From Roseomonas sp. HF4 (GTDB lineage: Bacteria > Pseudomonadota > Alphaproteobacteria > Acetobacterales > Acetobacteraceae): a stretch of DNA of 64,000 bases. Positions 7,337 through 16,073 of the stretch are shown piece after piece (the first letter of the stretch is position 1; the number at the start of each line of letters is the position of its first letter). Both the position numbers and the translations under genes were made by a program. The stretch covers positions 41,872-105,871 of the forward strand of contig NZ_STGD01000017.1 in NCBI RefSeq assembly GCF_005222755.1, given 5' to 3'. The notes under the pieces were generated by a model. That model made no database searches, was not told the origin of the DNA, and saw only the letters and a program-made list of their open reading frames with translations.

Positions 7337-10300
7337 TCAGAGCCTGATCGTCCCAGCCCCCACCAGCGCCGCGATCCGCGCCGCCACCGCGATCTCGGAC
7401 CCCGCATCGAGCCCGAGCGTCGCGAGGATGGCGCGCGCAAGCTCCGCCTCCGTCATCGGCACGCCGCGCGCCAGCAGCGCTTCGGCCGTCGCGGCGATCT
7501 CGGCCGGCGGCACGGAGGCCGCGCGCCGCAGATGCGCCGCCGCCGCGCGCCGGTCGCGCGGGACGATGCGGGCCTCGGCCATGGACAGAAGGCCCGCGGC
7601 CTCGGTCACGCCGTGCTGCGCGCGGGCGATGGGCAGCGCGCTGCGCAGCGCGGCGCGCTCGGCCGGGGACAGCGCCTCCCGCCCGGCGGCGAGGCGAAGC
7701 CGCTCGGCCAGGCTGTCCAGCGTGACCGGCGCCTCGGCCGCGACAACCGCCCCGATCGCGGCGGCGAGGGTCGCGGCGGGCAGCGCGTCCAGCGCGCCCT
7801 GCGGCAATTCGGGCGCGGCCTCCCGGTAGGGCTCGGCGATGCCGGGCACGGGGGGCGCGGCGGCGGGTTCGGGCGGCGGCGCGGCGGCGAGCTCGGCGCC
7901 GAGCGCCGCGGCGATGCGCGCGGCCTCGGCCTCGGGCCGCGCATACCAGGCGAGCGACCAGGCGCGCGCCAGCTTCCAGCCCATCACGGCGAGCGCGCCG
8001 GGGCGGCCGCGCTCCCGGTCCCGCGCGCAGCGCAGCGCCGCCCAGTCGCCGGCATCGGCCTCGATGCCGAGCTCGTAGCCCGCCTCCCCCTTCGCCGCGA
8101 CGTCGAGGAAGAGGCCTGCGAGCCCGACCCGCGTCACGGGCTCGCGCCCGGCGGCGCGCACGGCCTCGGCGATGGCGTCGGCGATCGGGCTCGGAAGCGC
8201 CACCTCCCCGCCGCGCGGGGCGGCCGCGGGGCCGGCGGCGAAGCCGAGGAACGCCTTGAGCGCGGCGACGCCCCGGCCGGACGCGCGCTCGAGGTCGATG
8301 TCGTCCGCGCCGATCCCCGCGAACACGATGCAGCGCTTCTTGGCGCGGGTGATCAGCACGTTGAGCCGCCGCTCGCCGCCCTCGGCCGAGAGCGGGCCGA
8401 AGCGCATGGCAAGCCTGCCATCCTTGTCGCGGCCGTAGCCGACCGAGATCAGGATCGCGTCGCGCTCGTCGCCCTGCACGTTCTCGAGGTTCTTGACGAA
8501 GAAGGGCTCGTCGGCGTGATCGGCGAAGAAGGCGTCGGCCGAGGGGTCGTCGCGGCGCGCGGCCTCGATCGCGTCCATGATCGCGTCGCGCTGGCGGATC
8601 GAGAAGGCGGCGACGCCCAGCGTATCGCCCGGCGTCTCCTTCGCGTGGCGCATCACGGCCTGCGCCACGGCCACGGCCTCGGCGCGGTTCACGCCCTCCC
8701 CGGTCTCCCAGGCGCCATCCACGCGCACCAGCGACAGGCCGAGTTCCGCCGAGCGCGGGCGGGGGCTCGGCAGCACCAGCAGCCGGTTCTCGTAGAATTC
8801 CTGGTTGCTCGTCGCGATCAGGCTCTCGTGCCGGCTGCGGTAGTGCCAGCGCAGCATGGCGCGCGGGATGCCACGCGCGTTGCAGAGGCCGAGGATGCTC
8901 TCGACATCGCGCGCCGCCACCGCGTCGGGCGCGTCCTCGGGCGCGGTGTCCTCCGCCTCCTCGGTCATGCGCTGGAAGAAGCGGGTCGGCGGCATCTGCC
9001 GGTCGTCGCCGACCACCACCACCTGGCGACAGCGCGCGATGGCGCCCAGCGCATCCACGGGCTCGACCTGGCTCGCCTCGTCGATCACCAGCAGGTCGAA
9101 GCTGAGGCCTGGTCGCAGCCCGTGCGGAGGGCTGAGGAACTGCGCGACGCTGAGCGGGCTCATCATGAAGACCGGCTTCACGCCCTGCACGGCACCGGCG
9201 GCGCGGAGCAGTAATTCCCGCACCGGCAGGTGGCCGCGCTTCTTCTCCATCTCGCCGCGGATCACCTGCATCTCGGGCGCGGTGTCGCGCACGCGCTTGA
9301 CCTGCTCGGCATGGGCGCGGGCGGCCTCGGCGCGGGTCAGCGCGATGCGCGCGCGGTCGGCGTCGCGGAACTCCTCCACCGTGCGGTCCCAGGTGCCTGC
9401 GTCGAAGCCCGCGAGCGCGGGGAAGCGCGCGGTCGCGGCGCGCAGCAGGGCTTCGTGCACGGCATAGGCGAAGGCGTCCTCGGCCGCGGCGGCGGACAGC
9501 CGGCCATCCTGCAGGCGCGCTACCAAGGGCTCGAGCCCCTCGGCCGCGGCCAGCGCGCGGCGCCAGCCCTGCCAGGTGGGCAGCGCCTCGGGATGCATCG
9601 CCCAGGCGCCGAGCCGTTCGGCCAGCGCGGCGAAGGACGGGTCCGGCGTGCCGAAGGCCGCCACGGCGTCGAGGCCGGTCGCCTGCTGCAGGTCGCGCCA
9701 GGCGGCGGCCGCGGCGTCGAGCGTGGCGGCATCGCCGGCCGGCGTGCCCTCGGCGAGGGCCGCGGCGGCCCCGGGTCCGTGCTTCTGCCGCCAGAGGATC
9801 AGCGCCGACATGGCCGACGGATCCGTCTCCTCCCCCCGCCACAGCCGGCCGAAGGCCGCGGCGCCGAGCGCGCCGCCCGCGCGGACGCGGTCGCGCGCCT
9901 GTTGCCCGGCCAGGGCTGCGTCGATCGCGGCGAGCGGGTCCGCCCCGTCGCGCGCGACGCGGCCGGCAACCTCCTGCGCCGCGCGGCGCCCGGCATTGAG
10001 GAAGCCGAAGAAGCCGCCCGAGCCGGCGAGCGCCCCGCGCGCCTCGGCCAGCCCCGCGACGTCGAGCGCGCCGGGCTTCAGCCGCGGGTCGCGCCGGGCG
10101 ATGGCGAGCTTCGCGACCGCCTCGGTCAATGCGACCAGCGGAGCGGGGTCGGCGCGCCAGGCGGCGCTGGCCATGGCGGCGGGGTCGTGCGGCGGCGCTT
10201 CCCGCAGCGCGGCCGCCGCGGCCAGGTGGCGCGCGACGCCGGCCGGTCCCGCGCCCTCGCCCGCGGCGGCGCCGGCGGCGGCGAAGGCGCGGATCCAGCC

Positions 10301-11992
10301 GGGCAGGCGCGCCATCAGCCGCTCGGTATCGGCCGGGCCGAGCTCCGCGGTCACGCCGCGCCAGGGGTTTTCCGCGCCGCCGGATTCGGCCGCCCGGCCG
10401 GCGAGGTCGCGCAGCGCGTCGCGGCGCGCGGCCAGCGACGGACCGTCCCAGCCCGCGGCATCGAGGGTGAAGTCGGGCGCGGGCACCCCGCGGCGGCGCA
10501 GCCCGACCAGCGTGCCGATGACCGCATGGACCGGCAGGCCCGAGGCACCCGCCGGGCTGCGCATCGCCTCCGCATGGCCATTCAGGCGGGCGCGCAGATC
10601 CTCCAGCCGCCCGACCACGCCGGCGCGGTCCGGCCGGGCCGGCGGCGGCAGCAGCGCCATCGTCGCGCGGAGCTCGTCCAGCACCGCGCGCTTCGCCTGC
10701 TTCTCGGAATGCAGTTCCAGGCAGGCGGGGCCGAGGCCGAGGTTCTCCAGCCGCCGCTTCACCACTTCCAGCGCGGCCAGCTTCTCGGCGACGAACAGCA
10801 CGCGCACCGGCCGCAACGTCCAGCCCTGGCTGCCCAGCACGGCGGCCTCGGCGAAGCCGTCGGTGCCGGGGATGCCGGCGCCGGCGATGCGGCGCGGCGC
10901 CTCGGCGCGGCCGCGCGGCGGCTCGGCGACCCGGTCGAGCACCGCCTGTGCGAGGATCGTCGCGATGGTCTGCGACTTGCCGGTGCCGGGTGGCCCCTGG
11001 ATCACGACATGCCCGCCGCGCCGCACCGCCTCCGCCGCCAGCGCCTGGGAGCCGTCCATGTCCACCACGTGGTCGAGCAGCGCGGGCGGGATCAGCGCAT
11101 CGACATCGGCGTCGTCGGGGAAGGTGGGTTGCGTCGCGAGCGCCGCGCCGCCGACCAGGGCCTGCACCAGCGGGTGGTCCGCGAGGCCGGGATTTTCCTC
11201 CGGCCCGAGGTCGCGCCACATCAGGAACTTCGCGAAGGAGAACAGGCCGAGCGCCAGGGCGTCGGCCTCCACCGTCCAGTCCGCGCGGTCCTTCACGGCC
11301 GCGGCGACGGCCTCGGCCCAGGCGGTCGGGTTGTAGGCGGCCTCCTCGAAGGGCGGCAGGTCGGTGCCGAAATTGACGCGCAGCATCTCCCGCAGGCTGA
11401 GGTTCTCGGCCGGCTCCTCGGCGCCGGCGCGCAGGCGGAAAGTCTGGGAGACGCCTTCGCGCTCCAGCACCGCCGGCAGCAGCGCGAGCGGCGCGCGGCG
11501 CTCGGTCCCGGGCGTCGCCGGGTCGCGCCAGACGAGCGCGCCAAGGGCGAGGTAGAGCGTCGGCACGCCCGTCTCCTCGCGCGCCGTGCGGGCATCGGTC
11601 ATGAGGTCGCGCAGCCGGCGCGTGAGCTCGGCCGCCGACATGCGCACGCGCAGTCGGTCGTCGCGCTGGTAGTCTTCCCGGCTGGCGGCGGCGTCCGCCT
11701 GGCTCACGCCGCCGGCCCTGGCGGGCCTGGCGGCGCGACGGGCGCGGCGCGGCTTGCCCGGTTCCGACGCGGCGGGCTCGGCCGCCGGCGCCTCCGCCTC
11801 CGCCTCCAGCCAGTCGAAGCGGAAATCCTTGCCGGCGGCAAGGCGCGCCTGAACGAAATCGGCGTCCTCGTCGTCAAGGATGACGACGCCGCGCGATCGC
11901 CCCGGCTTCGGCAGCGACAGCAGCCGGTTGCGCGTCGAGAGGTCGAGCAGCGCCCGGCGGGCGTCCTCGAGGGCCTGGCGAAGGTCCGTCAT
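7337..11992 (-). CDS. DUF4011 superfamily 1 helicase with C-terminal Vsr-like nuclease and DUF3320-type domain
   Basis: 1551 residues. The N-terminus (LLDLSTRNRLLSLPKP) is the DUF4011 domain. Helicase motifs follow: Walker A GPPGTGKS at 333-340, Walker B IDEAS with D971-E972, then GDDRQMPPTRFF, HYRSRHESLI, and near the end of the motor NVLITRAKKR. Around residues 1285-1360 is a Vsr/DUF559-like nuclease: D1297 in LFLDV and E1311-x-D1313 in GIEAD, followed by RDRERGR and GWKLARAWSLAWY. The last 150 residues resemble DUF3320. AAGGGG precedes the ATG. From family knowledge, DUF4011-helicase-Vsr proteins have been reported as single-gene anti-phage systems (I recall the name Hhe). No partner gene flanks it. 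The function here is inferred. Confidence 0.85.
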   Translation of the reverse strand: MTDLRQALEDARRALLDLSTRNRLLSLPKPGRSRGVVILDDEDADFVQARLAAGKDFRFDWLEAEAEAPAAEPAASEPGKPRRARRAARPARAGGVSQADAAASREDYQRDDRLRVRMSAAELTRRLRDLMTDARTAREETGVPTLYLALGALVWRDPATPGTERRAPLALLPAVLEREGVSQTFRLRAGAEEPAENLSLREMLRVNFGTDLPPFEEAAYNPTAWAEAVAAAVKDRADWTVEADALALGLFSFAKFLMWRDLGPEENPGLADHPLVQALVGGAALATQPTFPDDADVDALIPPALLDHVVDMDGSQALAAEAVRRGGHVVIQGPPGTGKSQTIATILAQAVLDRVAEPPRGRAEAPRRIAGAGIPGTDGFAEAAVLGSQGWTLRPVRVLFVAEKLAALEVVKRRLENLGLGPACLELHSEKQAKRAVLDELRATMALLPPPARPDRAGVVGRLEDLRARLNGHAEAMRSPAGASGLPVHAVIGTLVGLRRRGVPAPDFTLDAAGWDGPSLAARRDALRDLAGRAAESGGAENPWRGVTAELGPADTERLMARLPGWIRAFAAAGAAAGEGAGPAGVARHLAAAAALREAPPHDPAAMASAAWRADPAPLVALTEAVAKLAIARRDPRLKPGALDVAGLAEARGALAGSGGFFGFLNAGRRAAQEVAGRVARDGADPLAAIDAALAGQQARDRVRAGGALGAAAFGRLWRGEETDPSAMSALILWRQKHGPGAAAALAEGTPAGDAATLDAAAAAWRDLQQATGLDAVAAFGTPDPSFAALAERLGAWAMHPEALPTWQGWRRALAAAEGLEPLVARLQDGRLSAAAAEDAFAYAVHEALLRAATARFPALAGFDAGTWDRTVEEFRDADRARIALTRAEAARAHAEQVKRVRDTAPEMQVIRGEMEKKRGHLPVRELLLRAAGAVQGVKPVFMMSPLSVAQFLSPPHGLRPGLSFDLLVIDEASQVEPVDALGAIARCRQVVVVGDDRQMPPTRFFQRMTEEAEDTAPEDAPDAVAARDVESILGLCNARGIPRAMLRWHYRSRHESLIATSNQEFYENRLLVLPSPRPRSAELGLSLVRVDGAWETGEGVNRAEAVAVAQAVMRHAKETPGDTLGVAAFSIRQRDAIMDAIEAARRDDPSADAFFADHADEPFFVKNLENVQGDERDAILISVGYGRDKDGRLAMRFGPLSAEGGERRLNVLITRAKKRCIVFAGIGADDIDLERASGRGVAALKAFLGFAAGPAAAPRGGEVALPSPIADAIAEAVRAAGREPVTRVGLAGLFLDVAAKGEAGYELGIEADAGDWAALRCARDRERGRPGALAVMGWKLARAWSLAWYARPEAEAARIAAALGAELAAAPPPEPAAAPPVPGIAEPYREAAPELPQGALDALPAATLAAAIGAVVAAEAPVTLDSLAERLRLAAGREALSPAERAALRSALPIARAQHGVTEAAGLLSMAEARIVPRDRRAAAAHLRRAASVPPAEIAATAEALLARGVPMTEAELARAILATLGLDAGSEIAVAARIAALVGAGTIRL

Positions 11993-12155
11993 GGCATCCC
12001 CTTTAGCGCGACCGGCCGAGTCTCGCGCCGATCGGAGCGCTTTCCGCTCTGGCGGAACCGGCAACGGTCCGCCCCCCCGACCGGGACCTCAACGACAGTA
12101 TCCCGGATGGGCGAGCGCGTGGTGGCGACGCCGGTGCCGGTCATGCGCGGAACGC

Positions 12156-13724
12156 TCAGGCATCCGACGCGCCCAGCAGGCGACGCAGGCGGAGTTCCTC
12201 GAGGTCGATCTCCTCGGTCAGGCGGGTCATCAGCTCCTCCTCGACCGCGGCCTCGTCGCGGTGGAGCAGCAGCTGGCCACGGGCGGCGCGCAGCGCGTGC
12301 AGGCGCAGTTCGAGGCGCGCGGCGCGCTCGGCCGCGACCGCGCCATGGCCGATGCCGTCCAGCAGTCGCACGCGGTCGCGGTATTCGGGCAACAGGTCGC
12401 GCGCGATGGCGCCGGACAGGATGTCCTCGGCGCGGCGTTCCATCTCGGCCAGCGCGGCATGGGCGAAGGCGGCGCGGGCGGCGGCCTCGGGCGCGGGCAT
12501 CCCCGGGCGGCGGCGCTCCTCGGCGCCGAGGCGGCGGATCAGCGCCTCGAGCGTCGTGCCCTGCAGCACAAGCGTCGCCAGGATGGCGCAGAAGGCCAGG
12601 AAGACGATCAGGTCGCGCTCCGGGAAGCCCGCCGGCAGGGCGAGGGCAGCGGCGAGCGAGACGACGCCCCGCATGCCGGCCCAGGAGACGATCGCGGCTT
12701 CCTTCCAGACCGCGCGCGGGCCGCCCGTGTGCCGCAGTCCGAGCGCGCATTCGATGGCGGTGGCGGGAAACACCCAGAGGAAGCGCGAGGCGATCAGCAC
12801 TGCCGAGAGCGCGACCGCCAGCCCCGCGAGTTGCAAGGTGCCGTAGGCGCCGAGCCGGCCGAGGATGGCATTGAGCTGCAGCCCGATCAGGATGAACACC
12901 AGGCTGGTCAGCACGAATTCGATGAAGCGCCAGGCCGCGACGGAATCCCGCCGCGTCGCGGCCGAGAAGGAATGCTGCGCGCGGCCGAGCATCAGCCCCG
13001 CCGTGACCACCGAAATGACGCCGGAGGCACCGAGCGCCTCGGCACCGAGGAAGGCGCCGAAGCAGGCGACGAAGGACGCGGCGGTCTCGAGCATCGTGTC
13101 GTCCAGCCTTCGGACGGCCTGGATGGCGAGCCAGCCGACGCCTGCGCCGAAGGCGATGCCGCCGGCCGCCAGCAGCACGAAATTGGCGCCGACCGACCAC
13201 CAGGAGACCGCGCCCGCCGCGACGGCCGCGAGCGCCAGGCGATAGAGCACGAGCGCCGAGGCGTCGTTCACCAGGCTCTCGCCCTCGAGCACGGTGACGA
13301 GGCGCCTCGGCAGCGACAGCCGCTTGAGGACCGCGGCGGCGGCCACGGCATCGGGCGGCGCCACGATGGCGCCGAGCGCGATCGCCGCCGCCCAGGAGAG
13401 CCCCGGCACCAGCGCCTTGGCCGCGGCGCCGACCACGAGGGCCGTGAATATCACGGCACCGACCGCCAGCAGCAGGATCGGCCGCAGGCTGCCCCGGAAG
13501 GCCGGCCAGTCGGTCCGGTAGGCGCTGGCCTGCAGCAGCGGCGGCAGGAAGAAGGCGAGCGCGATGTCGGGGTCGAGTTCGACCTGCGGCACGCCTGGGA
13601 TGAAGGCGAGCGCCATGCCGCCCAGCACGAGCACCACCGCGTAGGGCAGCCGCGCGCGGCGCGCGAGCAGGGCAAAGCCGATGCAGGCCGCGATCAGCGC
13701 GAGAAGAGCCTCGACGATCGGCAT
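12156..13724 (-). CDS. CPA1-type Na+/H+ antiporter (NhaP/YjcE-like)
   Basis: 522 residues. About 12 hydrophobic segments occupy residues 1-400, with GAIVAPPDAVAAAAVL and LEGESLVNDASALVLY, the two signature regions holding the ion-binding Asp pair of CPA1 exchangers, and SWAGMRGVVSLAAALALP. The last 120 residues are a charged cytoplasmic helical tail. It should exchange Na+ (or K+) for protons across the inner membrane. It is followed on the same strand by the helicase after 163 bases; that interval shows nothing recognisable. A short gap separates it from the small membrane protein upstream. Confidence 0.93.
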   Translation of the reverse strand: MPIVEALLALIAACIGFALLARRARLPYAVVLVLGGMALAFIPGVPQVELDPDIALAFFLPPLLQASAYRTDWPAFRGSLRPILLLAVGAVIFTALVVGAAAKALVPGLSWAAAIALGAIVAPPDAVAAAAVLKRLSLPRRLVTVLEGESLVNDASALVLYRLALAAVAAGAVSWWSVGANFVLLAAGGIAFGAGVGWLAIQAVRRLDDTMLETAASFVACFGAFLGAEALGASGVISVVTAGLMLGRAQHSFSAATRRDSVAAWRFIEFVLTSLVFILIGLQLNAILGRLGAYGTLQLAGLAVALSAVLIASRFLWVFPATAIECALGLRHTGGPRAVWKEAAIVSWAGMRGVVSLAAALALPAGFPERDLIVFLAFCAILATLVLQGTTLEALIRRLGAEERRRPGMPAPEAAARAAFAHAALAEMERRAEDILSGAIARDLLPEYRDRVRLLDGIGHGAVAAERAARLELRLHALRAARGQLLLHRDEAAVEEELMTRLTEEIDLEELRLRRLLGASDA

Positions 13725-13770
13725 TGCAGTTAAGGTGGCGGTACCGGAACGTCCTGGGAAGGGGGCGGCG

Positions 13771-13941
13771 CTACTCGTCCTTCTTCCAGCGCCAGAGCAC
13801 GATGATGCCGACGATGCAGGCCAGCACGATGGTCGAGAGCATCCCCTGCACGACGCCGAAATTCGGGCTGTCCCGCGCGACGAACAGCGCCGCCAGGCTG
13901 CCGCCGGCGGCGAGCACGATGCGGACGACGAGATTGATCAT
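13771..13941 (-). CDS. Small two-helix membrane protein
   Basis: 56 residues with two hydrophobic segments (about 4-20 and 30-50) and a basic WRWKKDE end. Its ATG overlaps the stop of the broken DUF1003 gene (ATGA), so the two form one transcription unit. I do not recognise a family. The coding frame has normal codon choice and a tidy overlap, which favours a real gene. Confidence 0.6.
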   Translation of the reverse strand: MINLVVRIVLAAGGSLAALFVARDSPNFGVVQGMLSTIVLACIVGIIVLWRWKKDE

Positions 13942-14456
13942 GCGGGCTGCCCCTTCCGCCCTTCCGGCGTGCCGATGCGTGCCAGCGCGGCCTTCAGCAG
14001 GCTGGTCAGCTCCACGGTCTCGCGTTCGCGCAGCAGGTCCATCTTCTCGTGCAGGAGGGCGATCTCGGCCTCGGCGCGCAGGGTCACCTGATAATCCGCC
14101 AATGCGCGCTCGCGGTCCACATCCGACAGCCGGTTCTGGCTCATCATGATTATCGGCGCGGGATAGGCCGCCTGGAAGGACAGCATCAGGTTCAGCAGGA
14201 TGAAGGACTAGGGGCGCCAGGCGCTGCCGCCCGCGGCCGCGTTGCCGACCATCTGGAGCGCCGGCAGCCGGGACTGCACGAGGATGAAGCGCCATGAGCC
14301 GACCAGCGCGGCGACCCCGTCGGCCAGCCGGTCGCCGAGGCCGAGCGGTGGCGGCGGTGCGCTCCTGCGCCGCCGGCGCGCCATCGCGATGGTCCGGCGC
14401 AGATGGGTCGGGCGGGCGTTGCGCGCATGCGGGTGCGCCGCAGGGTCATGGGCCAT
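13938..14456 (-). pseudogene. DUF1003 membrane protein interrupted by an in-frame amber codon
   Basis: The two halves lie in one frame. The upstream half has RLADGVAALVGSWRFILVQ and ends SAWRP; the downstream half starts SFILLNLMLSFQAAY and continues PIIMMSQNRLSDVDRERALADY, both classic DUF1003 text. Between them is TAG at 14208-14210, where the family normally has Tyr in WDPYPFILLNL. A single substitution would explain it. The upstream half also carries unusual residues (QSRLPALQ where a hydrophobic helix is expected), suggesting decay beyond the stop. DUF1003 proteins are small inner-membrane proteins of unknown role. Confidence 0.8.
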
Positions 14457-14504
14457 GGATGCGTCGTTCAGCCTGGCGCGGCCCGGCCTCCGCGCGGGTC
14501 GTCG

Positions 14505-15257
14505 TCAGTGGCTGGACCGCAGGGTCCCGCCATCGACGTGGATCACCTGGCCCGTGATGTAGCGCGCGCGCGGCGAACATAGGAAGGCGACCAGCACCGC
14601 CAGGTCCTCGGGCTCGCCGATGTAGCCCACCGGCACTTCCTTCTCCGCCCAGTCGCGCCGCGCCTGCTCGGAGGTCAGGACGCGGGCGTCGATCTGTTCG
14701 GACCGGATGCGCCCGGGCGGCACGCAATTCACCGTGATGCCGTCCCGCCCCAGCACGCGCGACAACGCCTTGGACCAGATGTGGACGGCGCCGTTCGGCG
14801 CATTCGCGGGGTTGATGCTGAAGGGCTCGTCCGTGCCGGTCAGGCTGACGATGCGGCCCCAGCGGTTGGCCTGCATGGCGGGAATGAGGGCGTGGGTGAT
14901 GCGCCGCCCGGCCTCGAAGTTCAGCAGCATCGCTTCCTGCCAGACCTCGTCCGTGCCGAGGTCCGCCTGCGGGCGGGACCCGCCGGCATTGTTCACCAGG
15001 ATATCGCAGCGGCCGAACCGGCCGAGCACGGCGTCGCGGATGCGCGGCGCGGCGTCGGGGGCGGTGATGTCCTGCTCGATGACGAAGGGCGTGGCGGCGG
15101 CGGGAAGTTCGCGCGCGAGCCCTTCCAGCAGGTGGCGGCGGCGGGCAAGGATCGCGAGGCGGCAGCCCTCGGCGGCCAGCGTCTTCGCGATGGCGCGGCC
15201 GAGGCCGGCCGAGGCGCCGGTGACGAGCGCCACCTTGCCGGTCATCTGAAGGTCCAT
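14505..15257 (-). CDS. SDR-family oxidoreductase with His replacing the catalytic Tyr
   Basis: 250 residues. The N-terminal Rossmann motif [12 protein letters not shown] and the NNAG motif (VNNAGG) identify a classical short-chain dehydrogenase, and it ends [12 protein letters not shown]. The usual YxxxK is HxxxK here: H159-I-W-S-K163. The nearest upstream Ser of the expected strand is S138, about 20 residues away rather than about 12. Either the protein uses a different proton donor or it is not a conventional reductase. The ATG at 15255-15257 has GGAG 7 bases upstream; an in-frame TTG 15 bases earlier is less likely. Downstream lies the broken DUF1003 gene. Confidence 0.88.
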   Translation of the reverse strand: MDLQMTGKVALVTGASAGLGRAIAKTLAAEGCRLAILARRRHLLEGLARELPAAATPFVIEQDITAPDAAPRIRDAVLGRFGRCDILVNNAGGSRPQADLGTDEVWQEAMLLNFEAGRRITHALIPAMQANRWGRIVSLTGTDEPFSINPANAPNGAVHIWSKALSRVLGRDGITVNCVPPGRIRSEQIDARVLTSEQARRDWAEKEVPVGYIGEPEDLAVLVAFLCSPRARYITGQVIHVDGGTLRSSH

Positions 15258-15342
15258 TGGGGGGCTCCGCAACTATGGTCGGCGAGCGTCGCATGGCCGG
15301 CACCGCGTGGCGACCGCCGCCGCCTGCAGCGCGCCCCCCATT

Positions 15343-15477
15343 CGGCCCGAGGCCTCGCCTCGGGCCGGGAGCGCGAAGCGCGACCGCGCCCGACCCGCCC
15401 GCATCCGCCGACGCGCCAGTGCGCGGCGCGCAAGCCAAGCCGCCGGATGGCGGCGCCGGCGCCTGAGGCGCGAAAAA
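15343..15477 (-). repeat. Hairpin-rich intergenic block, copy 1
   Basis: Directly after the TAG of the CBS gene, on that gene's strand. In order: a T-run; GCGCC-TCA-GGCGC (15459-15471); GCCGCC-ATCC-GGCGGC (15439-15454); TTGGCTT; GCGC-TTC-GCGC (15371-15381); and a perfect 11-base stem CGGCCCGAGGC / GCCTCGGGCCG with loop GAG (15343-15367). The same order of motifs, with different but still paired stem bases, occurs at 59880-59977. The T-run precedes the first hairpin, so this is not a standard terminator. Confidence 0.7.
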
Positions 15478-15909
15478 CTACGCCGCCGTGACGAAGGCGC
15501 GCAGGTTCTCCGCCTCCTGCTCCGCCTCGGCGATCCGGGCCTTCACCAGGTCGCCGATCGAGACCATGCCCGCGAGGCGCCCGTCCTCCAGCACCGGCAG
15601 GTGCCGGCAGCGGTGGTTCGTCATCAGGCCGAGCGCCTCGGCGACGGTGGTCGCCGGCGTCGCGGTGATCAGATCCGCCGTCATCAGGTCGCGCGCCGTA
15701 TGCGCAAGCGCGGCGGTGCCTTCCTGCGCGAGCGCGCGGACGATGTCGCGCTCGCTGACGATGCCGAGCACGGCGCCGTCCACGTCGCGGACCAGCGCCG
15801 CGCCGATGCGGTGCTGCGACAGCGCGCGCGCGATGGCGGTCGCGTCCTCGCCGGGGCCGACGGAAAACACGTCGCCGCCTTTCTGACGCAGAATGCTCTG
15901 GATGACCAT
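15478..15909 (-). CDS. CBS-domain pair protein
   Basis: 143 residues made of two CBS domains: GEDATAIARALSQHRIGAALVRD with GIVSERDIVRAL, then MTADLITATPATTVAEAL with GMVSIGDLVKARI. Such free-standing pairs bind adenylates and often tune other enzymes or channels. A strong ribosome site AAAGGAGG lies 6-7 bases before the ATG at 15907-15909. It follows the exporter gene region on the same strand (164 bases) and precedes the hairpin block. Confidence 0.92.
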   Translation of the reverse strand: MVIQSILRQKGGDVFSVGPGEDATAIARALSQHRIGAALVRDVDGAVLGIVSERDIVRALAQEGTAALAHTARDLMTADLITATPATTVAEALGLMTNHRCRHLPVLEDGRLAGMVSIGDLVKARIAEAEQEAENLRAFVTAA

Positions 15910-16073
15910 GGGCGCGTCCTCCTTTCTCCGCCGCAGGCCGGGGGGCCAGCGGGGCGCGGATGCGGGCGGCGCCGGTGCGGTGCGAGGGGCCCCGGCGAAG
16001 CCAATCCGCGCAACCATGACGCGAGCCTGCCAGGGAGCCGCACCGCGACGCAAGTGCGCCCTTCGCGGGTGCG

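Noticed and set aside
7212..12874. Very long open frames on both strands across the helicase and antiporter genes
   Set aside because: Frames without stops are expected at this GC; their translations are low-complexity (Arg, Ala, Gly, Pro) and none shows domain motifs, whereas the chosen frames do.
15258..15272. TTG start 15 bases upstream of the SDR ATG
   Set aside because: The ATG at 15255-15257 has GGAG at proper spacing; the TTG codon overlaps that site.
15343..15477. CRISPR-like or tRNA-like reading of the hairpin-rich block
   Set aside because: Repeats are not evenly spaced with unique spacers, and no cloverleaf with anticodon arm can be drawn.
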